64,000 bases of DNA from Caballeronia sp. LZ062. GTDB taxonomy: Bacteria; Pseudomonadota; Gammaproteobacteria; Burkholderiales; Burkholderiaceae. Position 1 is the first letter of the stretch; every line of letters begins with the position of its first letter. The DNA lies in contig NZ_JARTWB010000002.1 of assembly GCF_031450785.1 (NCBI RefSeq), forward strand, positions 1,860,001-1,924,000, read 5' to 3'. Position numbers and translations under genes: made by a program. The notes below the pieces were generated by a model that ran no database searches, had not been told where the DNA came from, and saw only the letters and a list, made by a program, of their open reading frames with translations. Positions 10,146 through 18,219 of this stretch are shown one piece after another.

Positions 10146-10772
10146 TTATTTCTTCTGCGCCCAGTCGATGATTGGCTGCCACTGCTCCAGATCTTTTTCG
10201 ACGCGGCTTTGCGCGACATCCCAAATCGTGAGGCCGTGCGCGGCGAGTTGCACATAGTTTTGCGTGTCGCGCAGAAAGCCCAGCACCGGCAAGTCCAGCC
10301 CTCCCACGAAACGATGCAATTGCTCGGCCGAGCGCGTGCGCGCATCGACGCGCATGCCGACCACGCCCACCTGAATCGAGCCTTTGCGAACCGCCTTTTC
10401 CTTCGCCAGCTTCGTGAGGAAGTCTTGCGTCGCGAGAATGTCGAACATGGATGGCTGCAACGGCACGATGACCTTGTCGGCCAGTTGCAGCGCCAGCGCG
10501 AGCCGGTTGCCGTGCACGCCGGCGGGTGTATCGACGATGGCTTTTTCTAGTCCCTTGGGCGGCTTCGCGGGCGTGTCCGGATCGACGCCCCATTGCTCGA
10601 TTTTCGGCAGCGTATCGACGCGCAGCGAGAGCCAGCCGTGCGCGGAACGTTGTTTGTCGAGATCGGCGAGCGCGACCCATTCGCCGTTCGCGGCGAAATA
10701 GCCCGCCAGGTTGGTTGCGAGCGTGCTTTTGCCGACGCCGCCCTTCGGATTTGCCACCACGATCACGGTCAT
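10146..10772 (-). CDS. ParA/MinD-family ATPase (orphan)
   Basis: A 208-residue P-loop ATPase of the ParA/MinD/Soj type. The deviant Walker A motif ANPKGGVGKST is at residues 7-17, a Walker A' like segment ALADLDKQRSA follows, and VDTPAG forms the Walker B region. Such proteins position plasmids, chromosomes or protein clusters by ATP-dependent DNA or membrane binding. No ParB-like partner or parS site is next to it, so the cargo is unknown. The ATG at 10772 directly precedes the P-loop; the frame extends upstream to about 11024 but that part overlaps the neighbouring thioesterase and is not conserved in character. Confidence 0.85.
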   Translation of the reverse strand: MTVIVVANPKGGVGKSTLATNLAGYFAANGEWVALADLDKQRSAHGWLSLRVDTLPKIEQWGVDPDTPAKPPKGLEKAIVDTPAGVHGNRLALALQLADKVIVPLQPSMFDILATQDFLTKLAKEKAVRKGSIQVGVVGMRVDARTRSAEQLHRFVGGLDLPVLGFLRDTQNYVQLAAHGLTIWDVAQSRVEKDLEQWQPIIDWAQKK

Positions 10773-10947
10773 GAAATGTCCTGATATTTGTTCGGCGCGC
10801 GAGAAAGTGCGAAAGGCGCGCACGGTTTCGTCGTTTAGAACGAATACATGATTCGAGCCGTTGATAATATCGGCAAACGACACGCGCGGCACGCTGGCCG
10901 GTTGGCCTATGGCGCGCGCTCTTTCCTCTCTTGACGGATGACCGCTC

Positions 10948-11364
10948 ATGCCACTTCGCCCCGACGTCACGCTCGATTTCCTGCGCAACCGCCAGAAAGG
11001 CCGTCTGCCTGATCTGCTCGGCATCGAGTTGCTTTCGCTCGATGAAGGCGCGCTATCCGGCGAACTCGTGATCCGCCCGGAACTGCTCGCGCCGAACGGC
11101 TTTCTGCACGCGGCGACCGTCGTCGGGCTCGCGGATACGTGCTGCGGCTACGCATGCATCGCGCATTTGCCGGAGAAGGCGCAGAACTTTACGACGCTCG
11201 AACTCAAGAGCAACCACGTTTCGACGGCGCGCGAGGGAAAGATCGTCGCGAAGGCGAGCGCGGTGCATCTCGGACGCAGCACGCACGTGTGGGACGCGAC
11301 GGTGACGAACGGCGACGGCAAGCTGATCGCGATGTTTCGGTGTACGCAGATGATCTTGTATTGA
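10948..11364 (+). CDS. PaaI family thioesterase (hotdog fold)
   Basis: A 138-residue single hotdog-domain protein of the PaaI/YbaW-like thioesterase group, which hydrolyses acyl-CoA thioesters in the cytoplasm. The family pattern is visible as LAPNGFLHAATVVGLADTCCG (the HGG-like helix region, here LHA), then LELKSNHV, and a C-terminal THVWDATVTNGDGKLIAMF strand pair. The substrate cannot be told from sequence. It is divergent from the ParA gene and its stop lies 5 bases from the convergent cobQ stop, with no terminator between them. Confidence 0.85.
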   Translation: MPLRPDVTLDFLRNRQKGRLPDLLGIELLSLDEGALSGELVIRPELLAPNGFLHAATVVGLADTCCGYACIAHLPEKAQNFTTLELKSNHVSTAREGKIVAKASAVHLGRSTHVWDATVTNGDGKLIAMFRCTQMILY

Positions 11365-11369
11365 CGCGT

Positions 11370-12842
11370 CTAGGCGAACAACCCCGCCACCGCATCCAGA
11401 TCGAGCGACTGCGCGAACGCATCCGCGAGCCGCTCCAGCGACGCCTCGCGCAGCGCCGGATAATCGAGCGGCGCGGCATCATCGACGCCCGCCCACGCGA
11501 GCAGCGCGGCGCAGGCTTCGGGCGTATCGAAGACGCCGTGCAGATACGTCGCGGCGATTTGTCCATCGTCCGATACCGCGCCATCGACGCGCCCCGAATC
11601 CAGCGCGATCAAAGGCCGATCCAGCGCCGCGCCGCGCGTGCGGCCCATGTGGATCTCGTAGCCGCGCACGGTCGCTGAATTCGAATCGATCAGCAAGCGC
11701 CCGCTCACGTTTTCCAATTGCTTCTGCGGCGTCAGCACCGTGTACAGATCGAGCAGACCGAGACCCGAAACACGCCCAGCCGCGCCTTCCACGCCATCCG
11801 GATCGTCGATCTCGCGCCCGAGCATCTGCATGCCGCCGCAGATGCCGAGCACTTTCCCGCCGTATCGAAGATGCCGCGTGATCGCGCGATCCCAGCCGTG
11901 CTCACGCAGCCAGGCGAGATCGCGCTGCACGCTTTTCGACCCCGGCAGCACCATCAGATCGGCAGGCGGCGGCGCGACGCCCGCGCGCACGTATTCGAAA
12001 TCGACCTGAGGATGCGCCCGCAGCGCGTCGAAGTCCGTGTGATTGCTGATGCGCGGCAGCGCGGGCACGATCACCTTCAGCGCGGCCCGTTCGCTCTGCG
12101 TCCGGGAATCACGCGGCAGCATGTCTTCGGCATCGAGCGTGAGGCCGTGCAGATAGGGCAGCACGCCGAGCACGGGCTTCCCTGTCTGCGCTTCGAGCCA
12201 GTCGAGCCCCGGCTTTAGCAGCCCGATATCGCCGCGAAACCGGTTGATGACGAAGCCTCGCACGCGCGCCCGCTCGCTCTCCGACAAACACGCGAGCGTG
12301 CCGACCAGATGCGCGAACACGCCGCCGCGATCGATGTCCGCCACGAGCACGACAGGGCAATCGACGCGCTCCGCGAAGCCCATGTTCGCGATGTCGCGGT
12401 CGCGCAGATTGATCTCGGCGGGACTGCCCGCGCCTTCCACGATCATGGCATCGAATTCGGCCTGCAAGCGCGTGTAGGACTGCAGGACGGCATCGAAGGC
12501 AATGCTCTTGTACGCGTGATAGGCGCGCGCGTCGAGATTGGCGTGCGCGTGGCCGTGGATGATGACCTGCGCGCCGCGATCGCTCGTCGGCTTGAGCAGG
12601 ACCGGATTGAAGTCGATGCGCGCCGGCACGCCCGCCGCCACCGCCTGCAACGCCTGCGCGCGGCCGATCTCGCCGCCGTCGATCGTCACCGCGCTGTTGA
12701 GCGCCATGTTCTGCGGCTTGAACGGCGCGACGCGCACGCCGCCGCGCCGCGCGAGACGGCACAGGCCCGCGACGAGCGTGCTCTTGCCGGCATCGGACGT
12801 GGTGCCCTGAATCATTAAAGTCCCGCGCGGAGTGAAGGGCAT
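11370..12842 (-). CDS. cobQ: Cobyric acid synthase
   Basis: CobQ/CbiP amidates four carboxyl groups of adenosylcobyrinic acid a,c-diamide using glutamine and ATP. The 490-residue length fits. The N-terminal dethiobiotin-synthetase-like ATPase domain starts [14 protein letters not shown] (about residues 10-24). The C-terminal class I-like glutamine amidotransferase domain contains the nucleophile motif ICGGMQMLG with its Cys, and the His-bearing ATYLHGVFD near the end. It stands alone on the minus strand, divergent from cobU with 56 bases between starts. Confidence 0.96.
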   Translation of the reverse strand: MPFTPRGTLMIQGTTSDAGKSTLVAGLCRLARRGGVRVAPFKPQNMALNSAVTIDGGEIGRAQALQAVAAGVPARIDFNPVLLKPTSDRGAQVIIHGHAHANLDARAYHAYKSIAFDAVLQSYTRLQAEFDAMIVEGAGSPAEINLRDRDIANMGFAERVDCPVVLVADIDRGGVFAHLVGTLACLSESERARVRGFVINRFRGDIGLLKPGLDWLEAQTGKPVLGVLPYLHGLTLDAEDMLPRDSRTQSERAALKVIVPALPRISNHTDFDALRAHPQVDFEYVRAGVAPPPADLMVLPGSKSVQRDLAWLREHGWDRAITRHLRYGGKVLGICGGMQMLGREIDDPDGVEGAAGRVSGLGLLDLYTVLTPQKQLENVSGRLLIDSNSATVRGYEIHMGRTRGAALDRPLIALDSGRVDGAVSDDGQIAATYLHGVFDTPEACAALLAWAGVDDAAPLDYPALREASLERLADAFAQSLDLDAVAGLFA

Positions 12843-12898
12843 CGGAGGATTCCCATGAAGAACGACGCGCTATCTTAGCCCGTCAGTACAATATTGCG

Positions 12899-13447
12899 AT
12901 GACCCCCGACCTCACGTTCATCCTCGGCGGCGCGCGCTCCGGCAAAAGCGCGCACGCCGAACGCCTCGCCGAAGAAAGCGGCCTGCCCGTCACCTACATC
13001 GCGACGGCGCGTATCGGCGACGCGGAGTTCGCCGAGCGCGTGCGGCATCATCGGGCGCGCCGGCCCGCGCACTGGACGCTCGTCGAAGCGCCGCTCGATC
13101 TCGCGGGCGCGTTGCGCGAGGCGGACCGCGCGGGGCACTGTGTGCTGATCGACTGTTTGACGCTCTGGCTCGCCAACTTGCTCTGCCCTTCCGATTCCGT
13201 GTTCGACAAGCCCGCCACGCTGCCGCCCGCCGCCATCGAAGCATTCGATGCCTTCGACCGCGCCCTCGCCGATGCGCGCGGCAAGGTCATCGTCGTGAGC
13301 AACGAGATCGGGCTCGGCGTGGTGCCGCTCGGCTCGGTCACGCGCCTTTACGTGGACGAACTCGGCCGGCTGAATCAGCGCGTCGCGGCGGCGAGCACGC
13401 GCGCCATGTTGATGGTCGCGGGCCTGCCGCTCGGGCTCAAAGGCTGA
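12899..13447 (+). CDS. cobU: Bifunctional adenosylcobinamide kinase / adenosylcobinamide-phosphate guanylyltransferase
   Basis: CobU (CobP) phosphorylates adenosylcobinamide and then adds GMP, making adenosylcobinamide-GDP. The 182-residue protein begins with the P-loop LGGARSGKSAHAE and continues with VTYIATARIGDAEFAERV and HHRARRP, which carries the His region used for the guanylyl intermediate. DCLTLWLANLL and VSNEIGLGVVP are also family hallmarks. No Shine-Dalgarno sequence precedes the ATG. A TACAAT box at 12887-12892 ends only 6 bases before it, so the transcript may be leaderless or nearly so. It is the first gene of the plus-strand cobU-cbiB-cobD-btuF run. Confidence 0.95.
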   Translation: MTPDLTFILGGARSGKSAHAERLAEESGLPVTYIATARIGDAEFAERVRHHRARRPAHWTLVEAPLDLAGALREADRAGHCVLIDCLTLWLANLLCPSDSVFDKPATLPPAAIEAFDAFDRALADARGKVIVVSNEIGLGVVPLGSVTRLYVDELGRLNQRVAAASTRAMLMVAGLPLGLKG

Positions 13448-13460
13448 AGGTCAGAACGCC

Positions 13461-14402
13461 ATGCTTCTTCTTTCCGTCTACGCGATGTCGCTGCTCGCCG
13501 TGCTCGGCGTGATCGTCGATCGCATCTTCGGCGAGCCGCGCGGACGGCACCCGCTGGTCGCCTTCGGCAACTTCGCGACGAAGCTCGAAGCGCGGCTCAA
13601 CACCGGGCGTCGCGCGCGGCCGGCGGGCATTCTCGCGTGGATCGCCGCGGTGGCGCCGCCGGTTTGCATCGCGTGGCTGCTGGTGAGCGTGCTGCCGTTC
13701 GCGTATGCGTGCATCGTGCATGTGATGCTGCTGTGGTTCGCACTCGGCGCAAAGAGCCTGCGCGAGCACATCGCGCCGATTGCACGGGCGCTCAGTCTCG
13801 GCGATATCGATGGCGCGCGCGCGCTCACGTCGCGCATCGTGTCGCGCGACACGTCGCAGGCGGATGAGCTGGCGCTGTCGCGCGCGGCGGTCGAATCGGC
13901 GCTGGAAAACGGCAACGATGCGATCTTCGGCGCGCTCTTCTGGTTCGCGGTCGCGGGCGGGCCGGGCGCGCTCGCGTTCCGGCTAGCAAATACGCTCGAC
14001 GCGATGTGGGGCTATCGCACGCCGCGCTATTTGCGTTTCGGCTGGGCGGCGGCGCGCTTCGACGACGTGCTCAACTTCGTTCCCGCGCGCCTCACGGCGG
14101 CGAGCTACGCGCTCACGGGCGACACCGGCATGGCGTGGCACTGCTGGCGCACGCAGGCGCGCTCGTGGGACAGCCCGAACGCCGGTCCCGTGATGGCCGC
14201 GGGCGCGGGCAGCCTCAACGTGCTGATTGGCGGCGCGGCGGTCTATCACGGCGTGCTGGAAGCGCGGCCGACGCTCGGCGCGGGCCACAACGCGACGCCC
14301 CGGCATGTCGTCGCGGCGCTGCGGCTCATCGACCGTTCGGTGCTGCTGTGGCTCGCCGTGTTTCTGGTCCTCGCTGTTTTGAGTGTGACGACGAATGCCT
14401 GA
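13461..14402 (+). CDS. cbiB: Adenosylcobinamide-phosphate synthase (CbiB/CobD)
   Basis: This integral inner-membrane enzyme attaches (R)-1-amino-2-propanol O-2-phosphate to adenosylcobyric acid. The 313-residue protein has several hydrophobic segments and the N-terminal family signature DRIFGEPRGRHPLVAFGN. The middle shows RDTSQADELALSRAAVESALEN and ENGNDAIFGALFW, and TLDAMWGYRTPRY is also characteristic. It starts 13 bases after cobU and its end overlaps the next gene by 8 bases, so translation is coupled. Confidence 0.96.
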   Translation: MLLLSVYAMSLLAVLGVIVDRIFGEPRGRHPLVAFGNFATKLEARLNTGRRARPAGILAWIAAVAPPVCIAWLLVSVLPFAYACIVHVMLLWFALGAKSLREHIAPIARALSLGDIDGARALTSRIVSRDTSQADELALSRAAVESALENGNDAIFGALFWFAVAGGPGALAFRLANTLDAMWGYRTPRYLRFGWAAARFDDVLNFVPARLTAASYALTGDTGMAWHCWRTQARSWDSPNAGPVMAAGAGSLNVLIGGAAVYHGVLEARPTLGAGHNATPRHVVAALRLIDRSVLLWLAVFLVLAVLSVTTNA

Positions 14403-15390
14403 TCCGATTCTCCACGGCGGAAATCTGCGCGAAGCCGCGCGCCGCTATTCGATTGCGCTCGACGACTGGCTCGACCTTTCGACGGGCATTAACCCGCGCG
14501 GCTATCCGGTGCCGGCCGTGCCGCCCGACGCGTGGCGGCGCCTGCCCGAAGACGACGACGGTCTCGCCGATTGCGCAGCGCGTTACTACGGCGCGCCGCT
14601 CGCGTTGCCGGTGGCGGGCTCGCAAGCGGCCATCCGCGCGCTGCCATATCTGCTCGAACGCGGCACGATCGGCATCGCGCCGCTGACATACGGCGAATAC
14701 GCGCCGGCGTTCGTGCGCGCGGGGCATCGCGTGGAGCCGCTCGATGTCGGCTGCGCGGAGCCGCCTGCGTCGCTCGATCACGTGATCATCGCCAATCCGA
14801 ACAACCCGACCGCCGAGCGGCTCGACCGCGAAACGCTGCTGCGCTGGCACGCGCAGTTGGCTTCGCGCGGGGGAACGCTGATTGTCGATGAAGCCTTCGC
14901 CGACGCCGATCCACGTGCATCGCTTGCCAGCGAAACAGCACGTGATGGACTCGTCGTGCTGCGCTCGGTCGGCAAGTTCTTCGGGCTGGCGGGCATCCGC
15001 GCGGGCTTCGTGCTCGCCGCGCCTGCCTTGCTCGACGCGTTGCGGGACATGCTGGGCGCGTGGACCGTCGGCGGACCGGCGCGGCATGCGGTGATGGCTG
15101 CCTTCGGCGATCTTGCGTGGCAGCTTGAGACACGCGAGCGTTTGCAGCGCGACGGCGCGCGGCTTGCCGCGATGGTCGCGCGACACGGGTTCGATGTGCG
15201 CGGCACGCCGCTGTTCACATGGACGCCGACGCCGCGCGCGCCCGCGCTGCAACACGAACTGGCGACGCGCGGCATCTGGACGCGGCTCTTCGAGCCGCCC
15301 GATATCACGCCGAGTCTGCGCATCGGTCTGCCGGGCAGCGAAGGCGACTGGGCGCGGCTCGAACGCGCGCTCGCGGAGATTGCGGGATGA
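14395..15390 (+). CDS. cobD: Threonine-phosphate decarboxylase (PLP-dependent, CobC/CobD type)
   Basis: The enzyme makes (R)-1-amino-2-propanol phosphate from L-threonine phosphate, the aminopropanol linker used by CbiB. It is an aminotransferase fold type I protein of 331 residues. Visible signatures are LSTGINPRGYPVP, the NPNNPTAERL substrate loop, IVDEAFAD, and the PLP-binding lysine in LRSVGKFFGLAGIRAGF. The product ends ALAEIAG. Its stop overlaps the ATG of the first unit of the downstream tandem array (ATGA at 15387-15390). The name is cobC in the Pseudomonas scheme and cobD in the Salmonella scheme. Confidence 0.94.
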   Translation: MPDPILHGGNLREAARRYSIALDDWLDLSTGINPRGYPVPAVPPDAWRRLPEDDDGLADCAARYYGAPLALPVAGSQAAIRALPYLLERGTIGIAPLTYGEYAPAFVRAGHRVEPLDVGCAEPPASLDHVIIANPNNPTAERLDRETLLRWHAQLASRGGTLIVDEAFADADPRASLASETARDGLVVLRSVGKFFGLAGIRAGFVLAAPALLDALRDMLGAWTVGGPARHAVMAAFGDLAWQLETRERLQRDGARLAAMVARHGFDVRGTPLFTWTPTPRAPALQHELATRGIWTRLFEPPDITPSLRIGLPGSEGDWARLERALAEIAG

Positions 15391-15992
15391 ACTTGCGCCT
15401 GAATCTTTGCCCAAGCGTCGCCGGGTTGGCGATAGATCGCGCTGATTGCCTGCAGCCACACGGGCGCTTTGTTGACGCTTATAGCGCCACGGAGATCGCC
15501 GGATGAACGCGTTCACACGTCCCTACTCATGCGTCGCCGTCTGTGCGATAAAACGCGCCGACACTCAGCGGCCATTTGGGCGTTTTGTGGACGCTTCTAA
15601 CGCCACGGAAATCGCCGGATGAACGCGCGCACATGCAACCTGCGTCTCATCGCATGCGTCGCCGGCTTCGGGATGGAGCCCGTTGACCATCACCGGCCAC
15701 ACCGTCGCTCTGGACTCTTCCAATGCCACCGAGGTTGCCGATTGAATGCGCGCACTTTCAACCTGCGTCTCATCGCATGCGTCGCCGGGTTGGCGATGAA
15801 TGGCGCCGACCGTCAGCGGCCACGCGAGTGCTCTGTTGACGCTTTCAACGCCACGGAAATCGCCGGATGAACGCGCGCACATGGAAACTGCGTCTCTTCT
15901 CATGCGCCGCCGTCTTCGCGGTGGATCGCGCCGACCGTCAGCGGCCATACGGGCGCTTCGATGACGCTTCCGGCGCGCACGAAAATCGCCAC
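15387..15992 (+). repeat. Tandem array of five degenerate cobD/btuF junction units (116-126 bp)
   Basis: Five head-to-tail imperfect units begin at 15387, 15503, 15619, 15742 and 15867; a sixth unit start, at 15993, is the real btuF start. Periods are 116, 116, 123, 125 and 126 bases. Each begins like the btuF signal sequence (MNAR..NLRLIACVA style) and units 1, 2 and 4 end with a TEIAG stop, resembling the end of the upstream decarboxylase (AEIAG stop). Stop and next start overlap as ATGA at 15503, 15619 and 15867. Units 1 and 2 therefore each encode a free 39-residue peptide; units 3 and 4 are read as one 83-residue frame; unit 5 runs in frame into btuF. The likely origin is repeated duplication of the gene junction followed by drift. 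Whether the peptides are made is unknown. Confidence 0.85.
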
Positions 15993-16895
15993 ATGAACGC
16001 GCGCAAGTGGAACCGCTATGCAGCTACATGCGCCGCCGTCTTTGCGATGAACCACGCGCACGCGTCGCTCACCGTCACGGACGACACCGGCGCCCCCGTG
16101 ACGCTTACCGCGCCCGCGACGCGCGTCGTGAGCCTCGCGCCGCACGTCACCGAGTTGCTGTTTGCGGCGGGCGGCGGCGCGCGCATCGTCGGCACGGTGA
16201 CCTACAGCGACTATCCGAAGGAAGCGCAGACGATACCGCGCGTCGGCGACAACAAGGCGCTCGATCTGGAGCGGATCGTCGCGCTGCATCCGGACCTGAT
16301 CGTCGTGTGGCGGCACGTCAATGCCGCGCGTCAGACCGACAAGTTGAAGGCGCTCGGCATCCCGCTCTATTTCAGCGAGCCGAAGCGTCTTGCCGATATT
16401 GCCGCCAGCATCGACAAGCTCGGCGCGCTGCTCGGCACGGAAGACACGGCGCGCGCCGCATCGACGGCTTTCACTCGCGACATCGCGGCGCTGCGCGCGC
16501 AGTACGCGCAACTGCCGCCGGTGCGCGTGTTCTATCAGGTCTGGGACGATCCGCTGATGACGCTCAATCGCGACAACGTGTTCAGCGAAGTGATCGGGCT
16601 ATGCGGCGGCGTGAACGTGTTCGCTGCCGAAGCGCCGCGCGTGCCGACCGTTTCGACCGAAGCCGTGCTCGCCGCGAATCCCGAAGCGATCGTCACCGCG
16701 ACGCCCGGCGCGACGAAGCCCGATCGCCCGTTGCCCGCGCTCGACCGGTGGAAGCAATGGACGTCGATGACGGCGGTCGCGCGTGGCAATCTGTTCGGCA
16801 TCGACGGCGATCTGATCAATCGGCCGACGCCGCGGCTTGCGCTCGGCGCGGCGCAGCTTTGTCGCGATCTGGATGTGGCGCGCAAGCGGCGCTAA
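15993..16895 (+). CDS. btuF: Cobalamin ABC transporter periplasmic substrate-binding protein
   Basis: BtuF binds vitamin B12 or cobinamide in the periplasm and hands it to BtuCD. The 300-residue product has an N-terminal signal peptide (MNARKWNRY, then ATCAAVFAM, cleavage near HAHA-S) and a helical-backbone metal/vitamin receptor fold. Visible parts are TRVVSLAPHVTELLFAAGGG, VGDNKALDLERIVALHPDLIV and FYQVWDDPLMTLN. I chose the ATG at 15993; the frame is open to 15867 but that stretch is unit 5 of the repeat array and would add a second signal-like leader. It is convergent with the cobC phosphatase gene, 7 bases between stops, with no terminator seen. Confidence 0.92.
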   Translation: MNARKWNRYAATCAAVFAMNHAHASLTVTDDTGAPVTLTAPATRVVSLAPHVTELLFAAGGGARIVGTVTYSDYPKEAQTIPRVGDNKALDLERIVALHPDLIVVWRHVNAARQTDKLKALGIPLYFSEPKRLADIAASIDKLGALLGTEDTARAASTAFTRDIAALRAQYAQLPPVRVFYQVWDDPLMTLNRDNVFSEVIGLCGGVNVFAAEAPRVPTVSTEAVLAANPEAIVTATPGATKPDRPLPALDRWKQWTSMTAVARGNLFGIDGDLINRPTPRLALGAAQLCRDLDVARKRR

Positions 16896-16902
16896 GCACG
16901 CC

Positions 16903-17472
16903 CTACGCGTTCCACCGCACAAGCCCCCACCCCGTATCGAACCGACGAAACTGCACGATCCCACCGAACGCGAGCGGCCATTGCAGCGCACTCGCCCGAT
17001 CCACGCGGAGTAGATGCGCCGCGAGCACGCGCACGACGCCCGCGTGCGCCACCACATGCACCGCACTCGAAGCATCGGCGCACGTGTCATCGAACCATCC
17101 GGTCACGCGCTCGCTGAACTGCGCGAGACTCTCGCCGCCGTGCGGACGCGCGTGCTCGATATCGGCGGCCCACGCGTCGATGAGCGCGCGGTCGATATCG
17201 TTCCACGCGCGGCCTTCCCATGCACCGAAATGCAGTTCGGCGAGCCGCGCGTCGATGCGGGCCGGGCCGAGCGCCGCGGCCAGCAAAGCGCATCGACGGA
17301 GAGGGCTCGTGTGCCATCCATCGACGCACGCGGGAACATCGAGCGAACGCATACGCGTCGCAACTTCGTGCGCCGAATCGCGCGCATCGCGGGCAAGCGG
17401 CACATCAGTTTGGCCGTAGCACGTGCCTTCATCGACCGCGACGGCCGGGTGACGAATCAATACGAGGTCCAT
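16903..17472 (-). CDS. cobC: Alpha-ribazole phosphatase / histidine phosphatase family protein
   Basis: This enzyme of the phosphoglycerate-mutase-like family removes phosphate from alpha-ribazole-5'-phosphate (or from adenosylcobalamin-5'-phosphate) in lower-ligand assembly. The 189-residue protein starts MDLVLIRHPAV, with the catalytic RH at residues 7-8. It continues with GTCYGQTDVPLA, SPLRRC and ELHFGAWEGRAW, and ends with VVAHAGVVR, which carries the second catalytic His. It overlaps the end of cobS by 16 bases and is the last gene of the btuB-to-cobC operon. Confidence 0.92.
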   Translation of the reverse strand: MDLVLIRHPAVAVDEGTCYGQTDVPLARDARDSAHEVATRMRSLDVPACVDGWHTSPLRRCALLAAALGPARIDARLAELHFGAWEGRAWNDIDRALIDAWAADIEHARPHGGESLAQFSERVTGWFDDTCADASSAVHVVAHAGVVRVLAAHLLRVDRASALQWPLAFGGIVQFRRFDTGWGLVRWNA

Positions 17473-18218
17473 GCGAGCCCGACGAGATAGATCGCGATTT
17501 CGAGAATCTGCTGCGCGCAGCCGAGGCAATCGCCCGTATAACCGCCGATGCGCCGCACGAAGTAGCGGCCCGCCATCACGCGCAGCAGCGCCAGCACGGC
17601 AAGTGCGACGCAAGCGAACTTCCAGCCGATGCAAAAGAGCCAGGGCAAGCCGAACAGCATCGCGACCGCGAAGGACGTCGCGCTCATGCGCTGCGCGACG
17701 GGCTTCGCCTTGCCTTCGGCACGCACGTAGTCGAGCGTGACTAGATAGCTGATGGCGACCGTTCGGCTCGCGGCATGCGCGGTGATCATTAGGATTCCTG
17801 CGCGCATCGGTGGCAACGCGCCGAGACTTTGCCACTTGAGCGCGAACGCGATCACGAGCGCAATTGCCCCGAAAGCGCCGATGCGCGAATCGTGCATGAT
17901 GCGCAGCACGTCGTCGCGCGTGTAGCCGCCGCCGAAGGCATCGGCGCAATCGGCAAGTCCGTCTTCGTGGAACGCGCCGGTGAAGATGAGCGTCGCGGCC
18001 ATCGAAAGCAGCACCGCGACGCCCGCAGGAAACACGCGCAGCGCGGCAAGATACACGAGCGCCGCGACGCCGCCGACCATCGCGCCGACAAGCGGAAAGT
18101 ACCGCGCCGCCGCGTTCAGATAGTCGCGCTCGAAGCCGACCCAGCGCGGCACCGGCACACGCGTGAAATAGCCGAGCGCCGTGAAGAAATAGCGCAGTTC
18201 GTCGAGCGGCCGGTTCAT
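17457..18218 (-). CDS. cobS: Adenosylcobinamide-GDP ribazoletransferase (cobalamin synthase)
   Basis: CobS is an integral membrane enzyme that joins adenosylcobinamide-GDP and alpha-ribazole (phosphate) in the last condensation of cobalamin synthesis. The 253-residue protein has multiple hydrophobic helices and the metal-binding signature HEDGLADCADAFGGGYT, followed by MHDSRIGAFG. A second conserved part is RRIGGYTGDCLGCAQQ. The ATG at 18218 lies one base from the cobT stop. Confidence 0.96.
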   Translation of the reverse strand: MNRPLDELRYFFTALGYFTRVPVPRWVGFERDYLNAAARYFPLVGAMVGGVAALVYLAALRVFPAGVAVLLSMAATLIFTGAFHEDGLADCADAFGGGYTRDDVLRIMHDSRIGAFGAIALVIAFALKWQSLGALPPMRAGILMITAHAASRTVAISYLVTLDYVRAEGKAKPVAQRMSATSFAVAMLFGLPWLFCIGWKFACVALAVLALLRVMAGRYFVRRIGGYTGDCLGCAQQILEIAIYLVGLAWTSY

Positions 18219-18219
18219 G

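Noticed and set aside
15565..15948. Minus-strand frame with repeated GDACDETQV peptides across the junction array
   Set aside because: It is the shadow of the plus-strand repeat units; plus-strand starts, stops and overlaps are more consistent with gene junction copies.
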